Of a stretch of 64,000 nt of DNA, positions 26,154-36,537 are shown in pieces (the first letter of the stretch is position 1; each line of letters starts with the position of its first letter). A program made the translations under genes and the position numbers. The stretch lies in the NCBI RefSeq assembly GCF_018080005.1, contig NZ_CP073015.1, positions 124,001 through 188,000 of the forward strand, given 5' to 3'. The DNA comes from Flavobacterium sp. CS20. GTDB lineage: Bacteria > Bacteroidota > Bacteroidia > Flavobacteriales > Flavobacteriaceae. The notes under the pieces were generated by a model. The model was not told the DNA's origin. It saw nothing but the letters and a program-made list of their open reading frames with translations, and made no database searches.

Positions 26154-27607
26154 TTATACTTCTAAACTCACGTAAGAATCATTTTTAGAGGGCAACTCGG
26201 TTTCTCCCATCAAATATTGATCCACTTCTCTGGCGGCTTCTCGACCTTCTGAAATGGCCCAAACCACAAGAGATTGCCCGCGGCGTGCGTCACCAGCGAC
26301 AAATATTGATGGATTTGAGGTTTGATAAGACTTAGCTTTAACCGTTCCAGCTTGAGTTTGCTCAACATCTAAACTTTTTAAAAGTTGATTTTCTGGCTGA
26401 GTAAAACCAATAGCTAATAATGCAAGTTCACAGGGAATAAGGCGTTCTGTGCCTTCAATTTCTTGCATTTGTTGGCGACCAGCTTGATTCACCCATTCAA
26501 TATCCACAAGTTTGATATGTGTTAGCTTGCCTTTTTCGCCTATAAATTCCTTAGTCAACACACTCCACTGGCGCTCGCCACCTTCTTCGTGAGAGGATGA
26601 AGTTCTGAGTGTCATTACCAATTTGGCTAAGGATCTTGTTCTGTTCGGCTATTAGGTGGTTTTGGCATAAGTTCTAATTGCAATACCGTAGTCGCAGATT
26701 GTCGATGCGATGTACCAATACAATCTGAACCTGTATCACCACCTCCAATAACTACTACATTTTTACCTTTTGCTGAGATTTGGTCTTCAATATCTTGTCC
26801 TGAGACTTTTTTATTTTGCTGAGTTAAAAAATCCATAGCAAAATGAATCCCTTCTAAATCTCTACCAGGAATAGGCAAATCTCTTGGCACTGTTGATCCT
26901 GTGCAAATGACAATGGCATCAAAATCTTCTTTAAGCTCGTCAGGGTTGATATTTTTACCTACTTCAGCATTTACTTTAAAACGAACACCTTCATCGTCCA
27001 TAATTTTTATGCGACGCTCGACCACCCATTTTTCGAGTTTAAAATCGGGAATACCGTAGCGCAAAAGTCCACCTATATTAGATTCTCGTTCAAAAACCGT
27101 TACCCAATGTCCAGCTTTGTTGAGTTGGTCAGCGACAGCTAAACCTGCAGGACCTGAACCGATAATTGCTATTTTTTTATCCGTGCGTTGCTCAGGCGGA
27201 TCGACTTTGATGAAACCTAATTCATGTGCTTTTTCAGCTATGGTTTTCTCAATATGTTCTATCGCCACGGGTGGTTTGTTAATCCCTAAAACACAGCTGG
27301 TTTCACATGGTGCTGGGCAAATTCTGCCTGTAAATTCAGGGAAATTATTAGTTGAATATAAAATTGAAGTGGCTTCTTCCCAATTTTCTTCGTGCACTGC
27401 TTCATTAAACTCGGGTATGATGTTGCCAAGAGGACAACCAGAATGACAAAACGGCACACCACAATCCATACATCTTGCCGCTTGGGTTTTGGTTTTTTCT
27501 ACAGGGAATTCTTTATAAATTTCTTTAAAATCACCAACCCGTACTTCTGGCGGTCTTGTTTCTGGTAATTCTCTATCGTATTTTAAAAATCCGTCTTGTT
27601 CTTTCAT
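26154..27607 (-). pseudogene. gltD: Glutamate synthase small subunit, broken by a stop and a frameshift
   Basis: Two frames form one GltD. The first (27607-26627) has the N-terminal ferredoxin-like cysteines (CMDCGVPFCHSGCPLGN; CPAPCETSCVLG), the FAD motif IGSGPAGLAVADQL and the NADPH motif VVVIGGGDTGSDCIGTS. It stops at TAG after NSRTEQDP, where the family has Trp (DPWPNWPMTL). A few codons later one base is missing, and the second frame (26621-26154) continues MTLRTSSSHEEGGERQWSVL to the C-terminal FAD segment FVAGDARRGQSLVVWAISEG. GltD supplies electrons from NADPH to GltB. As written the enzyme would be truncated. GltB and GltD are coupled by a TAATG overlap. Confidence 0.88.
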
Positions 27608-30600
27608 TAGGCTACTATTTTTTCCTGTCTCTTTTCCTTTTTTGATTCTAAAATTCTTTTGAAGTCGTGTGGTATAACCTTAATAAATTTGAGTTTAAAG
27701 TTTTCAAAATGGTCTAAAATATATTTTGCTTTTTCACTCTTGGTAAATTGATAATGATTTTTAATCAATTCCTTAAGCTCTTCAAAATCTTTATCTTTTG
27801 GTTGTTCTAATCCAACCAATCCTTTATTACATTTATTTTCGAAACTGTCATCATCGTCTAAAACATAAGCGATTCCGCCACTCATTCCAGCGGCAAAGTT
27901 TTGTCCAGTTTGTCCTAAAACCACAATACGACCACCTGTCATATATTCGCATGCGTGGTCGCCAACACCTTCTACAACGGCTTTTACACCGGAGTTTCGA
28001 ACGCCAAAACGCTCACCAGCCATGCCATTGATGTATGCTTCACCAGAAGTTGCACCATAAAATGCCACATTGCCGATTAAAATATTTTCATCAGCTTTAA
28101 AGGTGGAATTTTCAGGCGGATAAATAATGAGTTTGCCGCCAGATAAGCCTTTTCCGAAGTAGTCATTAGACTCACTCGAAACTTCAAAAGTGATACCTTT
28201 TGCCAAGAATGCGCCAAAACTTTGACCAGCAGATCCACTAAATTTATAATGTAAAGTATCGTCATCAAGTCCTTTGGCTTTAAATTTCTTACTAACTTCA
28301 TGAGATAAAATAGCACCTACGGAACGATTGATATTGATGATATCAAATTCGGCTTTTAAAGGTTGAAGATCTTCAAAAACGGGCTTGGCTTTTTCTAAGA
28401 GTTTCCAGTCCAAAACCTCATCCATTTCATAATCTTGTTCAATTTGTTTGTAAACCCCGATTTGTTCTGGAATATGTTCCTGATATAAAATTGGACTTAA
28501 GTCTAAATCTTTGAGTTTCCAAAACGGTACATCTTTTCTCACTTTCATAACTTCAGAATGACCAACCATATCATTGATGGTCCTAAAGCCAAGTTGTGCC
28601 ATGATTTCTCTTAAATCTTGAGCTAAAAATTTAAAATAATTTACTACATGGTCAGGATTACCTGTAAAGAGTTTACGCAGTTCTGGGTTTTGAGTAGCTA
28701 CGCCTACCGGACAAGTATTGGTATGGCATTTACGCATCATAATACAACCTTCAACTACCAAAGTCGCTGTAGAAATTCCCCATTCTTCAGCGCCAAGTAA
28801 GGTTGCTATAGCGAGGTCTCTTCCTGTTCTAATTTGACCATCGGCTTGAACGGTAATTCGACTTCTCAGGTTATTTTTAACTAAGGTTTGATGTGCTTCA
28901 GATAAGCCTAATTCCCAAGGTAAACCCGCGTGTCTAATAGAAGTTAAAGGAGAAGCTCCTGTACCGCCATCGGCACCAGAAATCAAGACGACATCGGCGT
29001 TGGCTTTAGAAACGCCTGCGGCAACTGTGCCAACACCAGCTTGTGAAACCAATTTAACATTCACACGAGCATGTCGATTGGCATTTTTTAAATCAAAAAT
29101 AAGTTGAGCTAAATCTTCAATAGAATAAATATCGTGATGCGGTGGTGGAGAAATCAAACCTACACCTGGTGTGGAATGTCTAACCCGACCAATCCATTCA
29201 TCAACTTTGTGACCTGGCGACTGTCCACCTTCGCCAGGTTTTGCGCCTTGTGCCATTTTAATTTGAAGTTCGTCAGCATTGGCGAGATAATAACTGGTTA
29301 CGCCAAATCGTCCTGAAGCGACTTGCTTAATGGCAGAACGCTCCCAATCGCCGTTGGGCTTGACTTCAAATCTGGCTTCATCTTCGCCACCTTCACCGCT
29401 GTTGCTTTTTGCTCCAATACGGTTCATAGCAATGGCCAGTGTAGAATGGGCTTCATGCGAAATAGAACCAAAAGACATAGCACCTGTGGCAAAGCGTTTC
29501 ATAATGTTTTCGGCGGGTTCGACTTCAGCTATGGGAATAGGTGTTCTTTTTTTAAATTCAAACAAACCCCTTAAGGTCAAATTGTCCTTGAGTTGGTCAT
29601 TGATTTTATGAGCAAATTTTTTGTAAAGTGAAAAATCATCTGTTCGTGTAGAGTGTTGAAGCAAATGAATGGTTTCTGGATTAAACAAATGTTTTTCTCC
29701 GCGTTGCTTCCATTGGTAAACACCACCAACTTCTAATTTTTGATTGGTTTGTTTATGAGTTGGAAAGGCGTGTCTGTGTCTAACTAAAACTTCCTTAGCT
29801 AAGCCGTCAAAATCAATACCGTCTATTCTTGAAATGGTGCCTGTAAAACACTTTTCAATAACAGTTGAATGTAATCCAAGTGCTTCAAAAATCTGTGCAC
29901 TTTGATAAGATTGCAGAATGCTGATACCCATTTTAGATAAAATCTTAAGAAGTCCATAACCAATAGCCTTTTGATAATTCTCAATAGCTTTTTCTTTAGA
30001 TAAACCAGATTTAAGTTTTCCTTTATCGTGTAAATTTTCAATTGAACGAATGGCTAAATAAGGATTAACGGCACTTGCTCCATATCCAATTAAGGTGGCA
30101 AAATGGTGAGTTTCTCGCGTATCACCAGATTCCACAACGAGTCCTGTTTGTGTTCTTAAGTTTTTTCGAACCAAATGTTGATGTATGGCACCAGTAGCCA
30201 GTAAAGACGGAATTGGTGCAGTGTTTTTGTCGATGCCTTTATCAGAAATGATCAAGACTTTTTTGCCATCGAGTGTAGCTTTTTCAGCTTCGAGGCAGAT
30301 GGCATCTAAACCTTGTTTCAATCGACCAGGTTGGTTATCCGCTTGGAAAACAGCTTTGATAAATGCGTAATCAAAACCTTTAGATTTCAGATGTTTAAAT
30401 TTTTCAATATCAGCGTCGGTTAAGACTGGTTGAGAAATATGGATTTGCTTGGTATGTAATTCGGTTTCATCTAAAATATTTAAACTTTCACCAACCCGAG
30501 TAAAAAGTGACATGACCATACGTTCTCTAATCGGGTCAATTGGCGGATTGCTCACTTGAGCAAAAAGCTGTTTAAAATAATTTGCTATGTGCTGACTTTG

Positions 30601-32121
30601 CTTACTTAAAATGGCTAAAGGCGTATCTGCACCCATTGAGCCAATTGGTTCAGTGGCACGTTCGACCATATCTGATAAAATAACTTTGAGTTCTTCAGAA
30701 GTATAGCCATAAGCCCGTTGACGTTTTAAAAGCGATTTATCAGAAAGCCGTTTTCTGTCAAATTGTGGTTTGGGTTGTAGTCTGAGTTTTATTCTTTGGT
30801 TGATGATCCACTGATAATATGGTTTATCTTTTACAATATTATTTTTAATTTCATCATCATATAAAATCTTTTTTTGATTCAAATCTGCCAAAATCATACG
30901 ACCAGGTTGAAGTCTCCCTTTTTTAATAATGTCTTTTGATTTTATAGGTAGAGCACCAGCTTCTGAGGATAAAATCAATCGATTGTCTGATGTCACGCAA
31001 TAACGTGCAGGACGAAGCCCGTTTCTATCTAAAGTAGCACATAGACGTTTGCCATCTGTAAAAATTAAGGCTGCTGGACCATCCCAAGGTTCCATAAGCG
31101 AGGCGTGATATTTATAAAAGGCTTTTCGTTCTTTGTCAATTGACTTATTATCTTGCCAAGCTTCAGGAACAATCATCATCATGACATGTTCAAGAGGTCT
31201 GCCTTCAAGCACTAACATCTCTATAATGGCGTCAAGATTAGCTGAGTCTGAATGTTCTGGATTGGTTACGGGTAATAGTTTTTGAAGCTCGTCATCGCTA
31301 AAGACTTTAGATTTAAAGTTAGCTTCTTTAGATTTCATTTTAGTAACATTGCCACGGATGGTGTTGATTTCGCCATTATGGGCTATAAAATGAAAGGGTT
31401 GAGCCAATTTCCAGTTCGGAAAAGTATTAGTCGAAAATCTAGAATGCACAATAGCAAAAGCACTTTTAAATTTGGGATTTTGTAAGTCTTCATAATAATG
31501 TCTAAGCTGATTGGTTCTGAGTTGACCTTTATAAATAAGACTGCGACAAGACAAACTACAAACGTAAAAGGCTTTGTTGTTGGCTTTAATCTCATTACCT
31601 ATATAATGAGATGTGTAGTTTCTTAAGACAAATAGTTTACGCTCTAACTCAATTTCAGTTAAATCACCTTTTGCTTGAATAAATACCTGTTTTATTAAAG
31701 GTTCAACAGGTTTAGCACCGACACCAGGGATTTTTGAATCAACGGGAACTTTTCTGTAGCCTAATATTTCAAGATTTAGATCTCGTGCATTTTTTTCTAA
31801 AAGATCTAAACACTTATCGGCTACTGATTTTATTTTAGGTAAAAATAACATTCCAATACCTAAAAATTTTTCAGGATTACCTTTTAAATTAGCATCTTCT
31901 AAAAGAAGTTTTTTAAGGTTGTGGTTAATTTGAATTAAAATACCTGCACCATCACCTGTTTCTGGGTCAGCTCCAGTTCCGCCACGATGCTCCATATTTT
32001 CTAGCATTGTGAGTGCATCTGCTATGGTTTTGTGGTTTTGTTTGCCATCAACATTAACAATTGAGCCAATACCACAGGCATCATGTTCAAATTCAGGTTT
32101 ATATAAAGAATTATTTTTCAT
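27607..32121 (-). CDS. gltB: Glutamate synthase (NADPH) large subunit
   Basis: A 1504-residue protein of normal length. A 15-residue propeptide precedes the glutaminase nucleophile Cys16 (ACGIGSIVNVDG). The amidotransferase domain (to about 430) contains SRFSTNTFPNWKLAQPF and HNGEINTIRGN. The central and FMN domain has SGEGGEDEARF, GAKPGEGGQSPGHKVD and LISGADGGTGASPL, and the 3Fe-4S cysteines are in CIMMRKCHTNTCPVG. The C-terminal beta-helix follows from about 1250. It transfers glutamine amide nitrogen to 2-oxoglutarate, giving two glutamates. The frame is undamaged, unlike its partner gltD. Confidence 0.97.
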   Translation of the reverse strand: MKNNSLYKPEFEHDACGIGSIVNVDGKQNHKTIADALTMLENMEHRGGTGADPETGDGAGILIQINHNLKKLLLEDANLKGNPEKFLGIGMLFLPKIKSVADKCLDLLEKNARDLNLEILGYRKVPVDSKIPGVGAKPVEPLIKQVFIQAKGDLTEIELERKLFVLRNYTSHYIGNEIKANNKAFYVCSLSCRSLIYKGQLRTNQLRHYYEDLQNPKFKSAFAIVHSRFSTNTFPNWKLAQPFHFIAHNGEINTIRGNVTKMKSKEANFKSKVFSDDELQKLLPVTNPEHSDSANLDAIIEMLVLEGRPLEHVMMMIVPEAWQDNKSIDKERKAFYKYHASLMEPWDGPAALIFTDGKRLCATLDRNGLRPARYCVTSDNRLILSSEAGALPIKSKDIIKKGRLQPGRMILADLNQKKILYDDEIKNNIVKDKPYYQWIINQRIKLRLQPKPQFDRKRLSDKSLLKRQRAYGYTSEELKVILSDMVERATEPIGSMGADTPLAILSKQSQHIANYFKQLFAQVSNPPIDPIRERMVMSLFTRVGESLNILDETELHTKQIHISQPVLTDADIEKFKHLKSKGFDYAFIKAVFQADNQPGRLKQGLDAICLEAEKATLDGKKVLIISDKGIDKNTAPIPSLLATGAIHQHLVRKNLRTQTGLVVESGDTRETHHFATLIGYGASAVNPYLAIRSIENLHDKGKLKSGLSKEKAIENYQKAIGYGLLKILSKMGISILQSYQSAQIFEALGLHSTVIEKCFTGTISRIDGIDFDGLAKEVLVRHRHAFPTHKQTNQKLEVGGVYQWKQRGEKHLFNPETIHLLQHSTRTDDFSLYKKFAHKINDQLKDNLTLRGLFEFKKRTPIPIAEVEPAENIMKRFATGAMSFGSISHEAHSTLAIAMNRIGAKSNSGEGGEDEARFEVKPNGDWERSAIKQVASGRFGVTSYYLANADELQIKMAQGAKPGEGGQSPGHKVDEWIGRVRHSTPGVGLISPPPHHDIYSIEDLAQLIFDLKNANRHARVNVKLVSQAGVGTVAAGVSKANADVVLISGADGGTGASPLTSIRHAGLPWELGLSEAHQTLVKNNLRSRITVQADGQIRTGRDLAIATLLGAEEWGISTATLVVEGCIMMRKCHTNTCPVGVATQNPELRKLFTGNPDHVVNYFKFLAQDLREIMAQLGFRTINDMVGHSEVMKVRKDVPFWKLKDLDLSPILYQEHIPEQIGVYKQIEQDYEMDEVLDWKLLEKAKPVFEDLQPLKAEFDIININRSVGAILSHEVSKKFKAKGLDDDTLHYKFSGSAGQSFGAFLAKGITFEVSSESNDYFGKGLSGGKLIIYPPENSTFKADENILIGNVAFYGATSGEAYINGMAGERFGVRNSGVKAVVEGVGDHACEYMTGGRIVVLGQTGQNFAAGMSGGIAYVLDDDDSFENKCNKGLVGLEQPKDKDFEELKELIKNHYQFTKSEKAKYILDHFENFKLKFIKVIPHDFKRILESKKEKRQEKIVA

Positions 32122-32282
32122 TTATAATGCTAACTTTAATGTTAAAAATTTAAGCAAAATTATGAAAAATAGTATTTAAATTAGATTATATATTGTTAAA
32201 TCATTTTATATTTAATAAATAAATAAAATATAAGCAATTAAATTAAAATATATGAAAAAATAAAAGTTTAAATGAAATATTC

Positions 32283-34412
32283 TTAATCTGATATTCCTTT
32301 TTGTATTAAACTTATTGCAAATCCGCCACCTTCTTTGAGCTGTATGGTTTTTGTCATTCCTTTATTAATCTCAGCTGATTTTATTGAAATGGCAGTAGGG
32401 TTATTTTTATAATGTGCACTTTCAGCATCTTGATAAAATGTCGCTTTGTAAGTTTTCCCGTCTTCTAAAAAATCAAAATTAATAGTGATTTCTCTGGCAT
32501 TTTCATCGGTAATTCCGCCAACAAACCAATTGCCTGTTTCACGTTCTTGACGTGCAATGGTGACATAATCACCGACTTCGCCATTTAGGGTTATGCTTTG
32601 TTCCCAATCAACGCCAACATCTCTTATGAATTGAAAAGCAGGTTGATTTTTATAATTTTCAGGCAGATCAGCGACCATTTGAATCGGGCTGTAAATGACA
32701 ACATATAGTGCCAATTGCTGAGCCAATGTAGTATTGATTTGATTGTCTGGTTTTGTAGGCAATTTGATATCAAAAATACCTGGTGTAAAATCAATAGGAC
32801 CAGCCAACATTCTGGTAAAGGCTACAATAGGCAAATGTTCTGGTGGATTACCGCCATCTGAAGCCCAAGCGTTAAATTCTTGACCACGAAGTCCTTCCCG
32901 AGAAACCGCATTGGGGTAAGTTCTTCTGATGCCAGTAGCTTTGATAGGTTCGTGAGCATTGATAGCCACTTTGTATTTGGTCGCGGTTTCTACAACTTTT
33001 CGATAATGATTAACCATCCATTGACCGTGGTGATATTCGCCTTTGGGAATAATTTTTCCAACATAACCTGTTTTGACGGTATGCATTCCCATATCATTCA
33101 TCAACTGAAATGCCTTGTCTAATTGTTTTTCATAAGTTCTTGGTCTTGCGGAAGTTTCGTGATGCATGATGAGTTCTACACCTTTACTTTTGGCATAATC
33201 TGAAAGCTCTTGGATGTCATAATCAGGATATGGAGTTACAAAATCAAAAACCCCTTCACGGTCTTGAAAGCCAATCCAGCGTTCCCAGCCAGTATTCCAA
33301 CCTTCAATTAGAACGCCTTTGATGTTGTTTTTTGCGACAAAATCGATATAGCGTTTGGTGTTTTCTGTGGTTGCACCGTGTTTGCCGTGAGCTTGTCCAG
33401 TATCAACCCATTGTCCGTTTTTGTTCATCGTCATTCCATAATCCCAAGTAGCTTTGCCAACGTGCATTTCCCACCAAATACCGACGTATTTTTGAGGTGT
33501 AAACCAGTTGACATCGCCAAGTTTGTTTGGTTCATTGAGATTGACAATCAAGCGTGAGTCTATTAAGTCTTTAGCTTCATCAGCAATTTGAATTGTTCGC
33601 CAAGGCGTTTGTATCGGTAAGTTTCTGTAAACTTTATAGTTGGTTCGGTCTGAACCAACAAGTTCGCTTGTCAATTTATAAGTTGTAGTGTCAACTTTTA
33701 GGGTCATTCCTGCGTAATCAGTTAAATTAGCTTCGTGAAAACTCAGGTGAGTGCCATCTTCCATACGCATTGTTACAGGAGTATTGACCGCGTTTTCTGG
33801 AATATGAGTTTGAGCTAAATTGTCATCATTGGCATAAGATTTAGCGTTAATTTCAGATAGTTTTGATGTGCTGTAAAGATGTTCATAGATGTCCCAATCA
33901 CCTGGAATCCACCAAGCAGTATGATTGCCTGTGAGTTGAAATTCTGTGTTTTCATCTTTTATGATAAGGCTTTTTAATCCGTCTTGTTGAGGAATTTCAT
34001 AGCGAAAAGCAATACCATCATCATAGGCTCTAAAGTATAAGTTGAGTTTTTGTTTAGAAGAATTTTCTATTTCAACTTTGAGTTGGTTGTAATGATTTTT
34101 GACCAGTCGTTGTTCGCCCCAAGGCATTTCCCATTCTTCATCAACGGTATTTTCAACCGTATTTTTAATAGAAAAAGGCTCTGTAAACACGTTTTTATTT
34201 TTAAAATCAAAACCTAAATTAGATTTGTCAATAATAAGTTTGTCGTTGTGTTTTACCCAATATTGAGGAAGTCCATTTTCAGTTAAATCAAAAAAGATTG
34301 TATTAGTTTTAGCAGGTGATTTGAGGTTAATAATTTTTGGGTTGTTATTATTTTGACAAGATATCAAACTCATAACAAATAAGATACAAAAAAAACTTTT
34401 GACGGAATGCAT
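32283..34412 (-). CDS. Glycoside hydrolase family 97 alpha-glucosidase-like lipoprotein
   Basis: A 709-residue lipoprotein (LFVMSLISCQNNN; Cys19) with the three-part GH97 layout. The N-terminal beta-sandwich (to about 280) includes WEMPWGEQRLVKNHYN. The TIM-barrel contains YVGIWWEMHVGKATW, GVLIEGWNTGWERW and INAHEPIKATGIRRTYPN. A C-terminal beta domain (about 610-709) closes it. HTVKTGYVG carries a glycine where retaining GH97 enzymes have the Asp nucleophile, which favours the inverting SusB-like type using the Glu residues of NAHEP and PPEH. It would release glucose from alpha-glucans at the outer membrane or in the periplasm. No sus transporter genes are adjacent. Confidence 0.9.
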   Translation of the reverse strand: MHSVKSFFCILFVMSLISCQNNNNPKIINLKSPAKTNTIFFDLTENGLPQYWVKHNDKLIIDKSNLGFDFKNKNVFTEPFSIKNTVENTVDEEWEMPWGEQRLVKNHYNQLKVEIENSSKQKLNLYFRAYDDGIAFRYEIPQQDGLKSLIIKDENTEFQLTGNHTAWWIPGDWDIYEHLYSTSKLSEINAKSYANDDNLAQTHIPENAVNTPVTMRMEDGTHLSFHEANLTDYAGMTLKVDTTTYKLTSELVGSDRTNYKVYRNLPIQTPWRTIQIADEAKDLIDSRLIVNLNEPNKLGDVNWFTPQKYVGIWWEMHVGKATWDYGMTMNKNGQWVDTGQAHGKHGATTENTKRYIDFVAKNNIKGVLIEGWNTGWERWIGFQDREGVFDFVTPYPDYDIQELSDYAKSKGVELIMHHETSARPRTYEKQLDKAFQLMNDMGMHTVKTGYVGKIIPKGEYHHGQWMVNHYRKVVETATKYKVAINAHEPIKATGIRRTYPNAVSREGLRGQEFNAWASDGGNPPEHLPIVAFTRMLAGPIDFTPGIFDIKLPTKPDNQINTTLAQQLALYVVIYSPIQMVADLPENYKNQPAFQFIRDVGVDWEQSITLNGEVGDYVTIARQERETGNWFVGGITDENAREITINFDFLEDGKTYKATFYQDAESAHYKNNPTAISIKSAEINKGMTKTIQLKEGGGFAISLIQKGISD

Positions 34413-34594
34413 AGAATAAATTTTAGTAGTGCAATATACTCAAAACAGTTCTGATTTAATTTTTTTTGAACAGTTTTTTTAGTCTTATTAGACAGTTTTT
34501 TTTAGTCTTATTAGCCTTATTTATGCTGTCTAATTCCACTAAAACTGAGGATGAAAACCCCGACAAAAATATGTTTTCATTGGCTATTATCCTT

Positions 34595-34610
34595 TAATGC
34601 ATAATTTGGG
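34595..34610 (-). repeat. Dispersed intergenic motif (CCCAAATTATGCATTA)
   Basis: A 16-bp motif one base beyond the stop of the DUF2490 gene. It is shared over 15 bp with the motif behind msrA (5584-5598) and partly with 37155-37168. Confidence 0.45.
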
Positions 34611-34611
34611 T

Positions 34612-35331
34612 TTAATAAAACTTCAAATTATGTCTCAGGGTAAAATACACAATATTTCTGCTATAGAAGTCATCGCCTGTTGACTTTTGTTGAAACCAAT
34701 TCATATAGCCTGTTTCGATTTGAAATTTGTCATTTATTTTATAATTTAAACCAGCAGAAAGTCGGTTTTGATCAAATACATTACGCACGATCTTGTCTCC
34801 AATATTGATATGTATTTCTTCTAAAAGATTAGCGGTAAATTTTTCATTGATGTTGTAAGCCAAGCCTAAACGCATTCTAAGTCTGTAGTTCGTAAAGTTG
34901 TAAGAGCTATCATCGGGCGGTTTTTTGTATCGCCATTCCAACTTCAAACGACTTAGAAAGCTAAATTTACTGTCAAGTTTATGCCTGTAATTCACAGCGA
35001 CTTGTGGTCTTAGTTCTTGTTGACTTTCTGTGAAATCGGCATTAGGATTTTGTGGTAAGGTCAATTCAAAATACATCATTGCGACGGTAAATGAAACATT
35101 ATCACTCAGCTTGTAATTAGCTCCAATACTCGGTAAAAAATGATGTTGCCTAAATGGAAACATATACATACGTTCTTCAACATCAAAAAAAGGCGTCCAT
35201 TTTTCACTCACATGAAAATTCAATAAATACCGTGTCCACAATAAGTTTTGTGTTTCTACATTTTTTTGTTGTGCCGAAAGTTTAAAACTGAATAATACGA
35301 AAAATAAGCAAACTCCAATTGGTTTAAGCAT
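34612..35331 (-). CDS. DUF2490 domain outer-membrane beta-barrel-like protein
   Basis: A 239-residue protein with a signal peptide (LFFVLFSFKLSAQQ). The rest is a series of amphipathic strands with alternating aromatic residues (LLWTRYLLNFHVSEKWTPFF; YRLRMRLGLAYNINEKFTAN; FQIETGYMNWFQQ), ending in a C-terminal strand with aromatic terminus (IVYFTLRHNLKFY), typical of DUF2490 proteins predicted as small outer-membrane barrels. Function unknown. It follows the M15 peptidase gene by 32 bp on the same strand. Confidence 0.85.
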   Translation of the reverse strand: MLKPIGVCLFFVLFSFKLSAQQKNVETQNLLWTRYLLNFHVSEKWTPFFDVEERMYMFPFRQHHFLPSIGANYKLSDNVSFTVAMMYFELTLPQNPNADFTESQQELRPQVAVNYRHKLDSKFSFLSRLKLEWRYKKPPDDSSYNFTNYRLRMRLGLAYNINEKFTANLLEEIHINIGDKIVRNVFDQNRLSAGLNYKINDKFQIETGYMNWFQQKSTGDDFYSRNIVYFTLRHNLKFY

Positions 35332-35363
35332 AGCTTAAAATTTAGAACCACAAAATTAAGGTT

Positions 35364-36092
35364 TTATGGCAGAAGTAGTGGATTGATTCCTTGCAGATGT
35401 GTTTCAAAATATGACATTAGGCAGTTTTTATCTAAAAATGCTTTGCCTTGAATATCAATATCAACAAATAAATTATTAGGATTTAATTTTAAATAAGCCT
35501 TGAGATAATCTTTTGACAAAGGCTTATAAGAATAGTGCCAAGGTTCGTATTTAAAACCTGTGCGATGATAATTATTGGTGTAAACTAAATAAAACCCAAA
35601 TTTGTGGGCATGAGTTTGCATCCATTCGTGAAGTTTACAATAAACGCCGTTGCCGTGATAATTTTGGTCTAAAAGTAAATCGCCATTTGGTTTTTCAACA
35701 TTGGCATCAACAATATCTATATCGGTTCCCCAATGATGGCGAGACGTGCCTGGAATAGTGGAGTAGGTGATGATTTGTTTTATAATGTCTTTGTCAGATA
35801 AATTTTGCTTTTGATATTGTTTGTATTTTTTATTCCAGATTTGTAATTGCCGATTAAAACTTCTAAAACCAGAAGCAATTTGTATGTCAATACCTTCTTT
35901 TAATGCTGCTTCGTGCATTTCAACAAATGGCTGATATGCTGTTTTGTGCATAATTTTTGAGGTGTTGAGGTAAGGATTATGTTTTCCTGTTAAAAAAGCT
36001 TGACTTGGATTTTTAATTAAATCTTGAATAGGCAAAACACTCCACCCAAAACCTGCTAAAACATTGAGTTTTATAAAATCAATCCTACGCAT
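35364..36092 (-). CDS. M15 family metallopeptidase (D-Ala-D-Ala carboxypeptidase/VanY type)
   Basis: A 242-residue protein from ATG 36092. After an N-terminal hydrophobic stretch (VLAGFGWSVLPI) it shows the M15B zinc site: SRHHWGTDIDIVDA (first His and Asp ligands) and EPWHYSYKPL (catalytic Glu and third His ligand). It would trim the stem peptides of peptidoglycan in the periplasm. It overlaps the upstream acetyltransferase gene by 8 bp and is probably co-transcribed with it and the ClpP-like gene. Confidence 0.9.
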   Translation of the reverse strand: MRRIDFIKLNVLAGFGWSVLPIQDLIKNPSQAFLTGKHNPYLNTSKIMHKTAYQPFVEMHEAALKEGIDIQIASGFRSFNRQLQIWNKKYKQYQKQNLSDKDIIKQIITYSTIPGTSRHHWGTDIDIVDANVEKPNGDLLLDQNYHGNGVYCKLHEWMQTHAHKFGFYLVYTNNYHRTGFKYEPWHYSYKPLSKDYLKAYLKLNPNNLFVDIDIQGKAFLDKNCLMSYFETHLQGINPLLLP

Positions 36093-36534
36093 CAACGAGT
36101 GCTTTATACATTAAAATATGTGGACCTACATCAGGAATTTCAAAGGTTTTGCCTATTGTTTTATAGCCGTTTTTGCTGTAAAAAGGTTTAGCTTTTATTC
36201 TAACGTTACACCAGATGGTTTTTATTCCTTTTGAACCTAAAAATTGTTCAGAATGTTTTAAAAGATGTTTACCAATCTCTTTGTTTTGATGATTTTCTAA
36301 AACGGCCATTCCGCGAAGTTGGTAGCTCTGATCATCTTCAATTTTAGTATTTGACTTTAACATCAAACTTACACAGCCTGCAATTTCATCATTGAAGTAA
36401 GTTGCAAAATGAAAAGTATCAGATAAATTATCACCTTGAAAATGACAAGTAGATAAGGGTTTGCCTTTTCTTAACACTTGATGTCTAATCGGTATAATAG
36501 ATTGGACATCCACCTGATAAATTTCAGTATTCAA
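36085..36534 (-). CDS. GNAT family N-acetyltransferase
   Basis: A 149-residue protein. The acetyl-CoA binding motif is QLRGMAVLENHQNKEIGKHLLKH (R-G-M-A-V followed by a Q/N-x-x-E-I-G-K variant of Q-x-x-G-x-G), with the C-terminal segment FYSKNGYKTIGKTFEIPDVG. ELAA1-like bacterial members have this layout; the substrate is unknown. Translation appears to begin at a TTG 3 bp after the ClpP stop, because no ATG fits the family start, which suggests coupling to the upstream gene. Confidence 0.82.
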   Translation of the reverse strand: MNTEIYQVDVQSIIPIRHQVLRKGKPLSTCHFQGDNLSDTFHFATYFNDEIAGCVSLMLKSNTKIEDDQSYQLRGMAVLENHQNKEIGKHLLKHSEQFLGSKGIKTIWCNVRIKAKPFYSKNGYKTIGKTFEIPDVGPHILMYKALVDA

Positions 36535-36537
36535 AAC

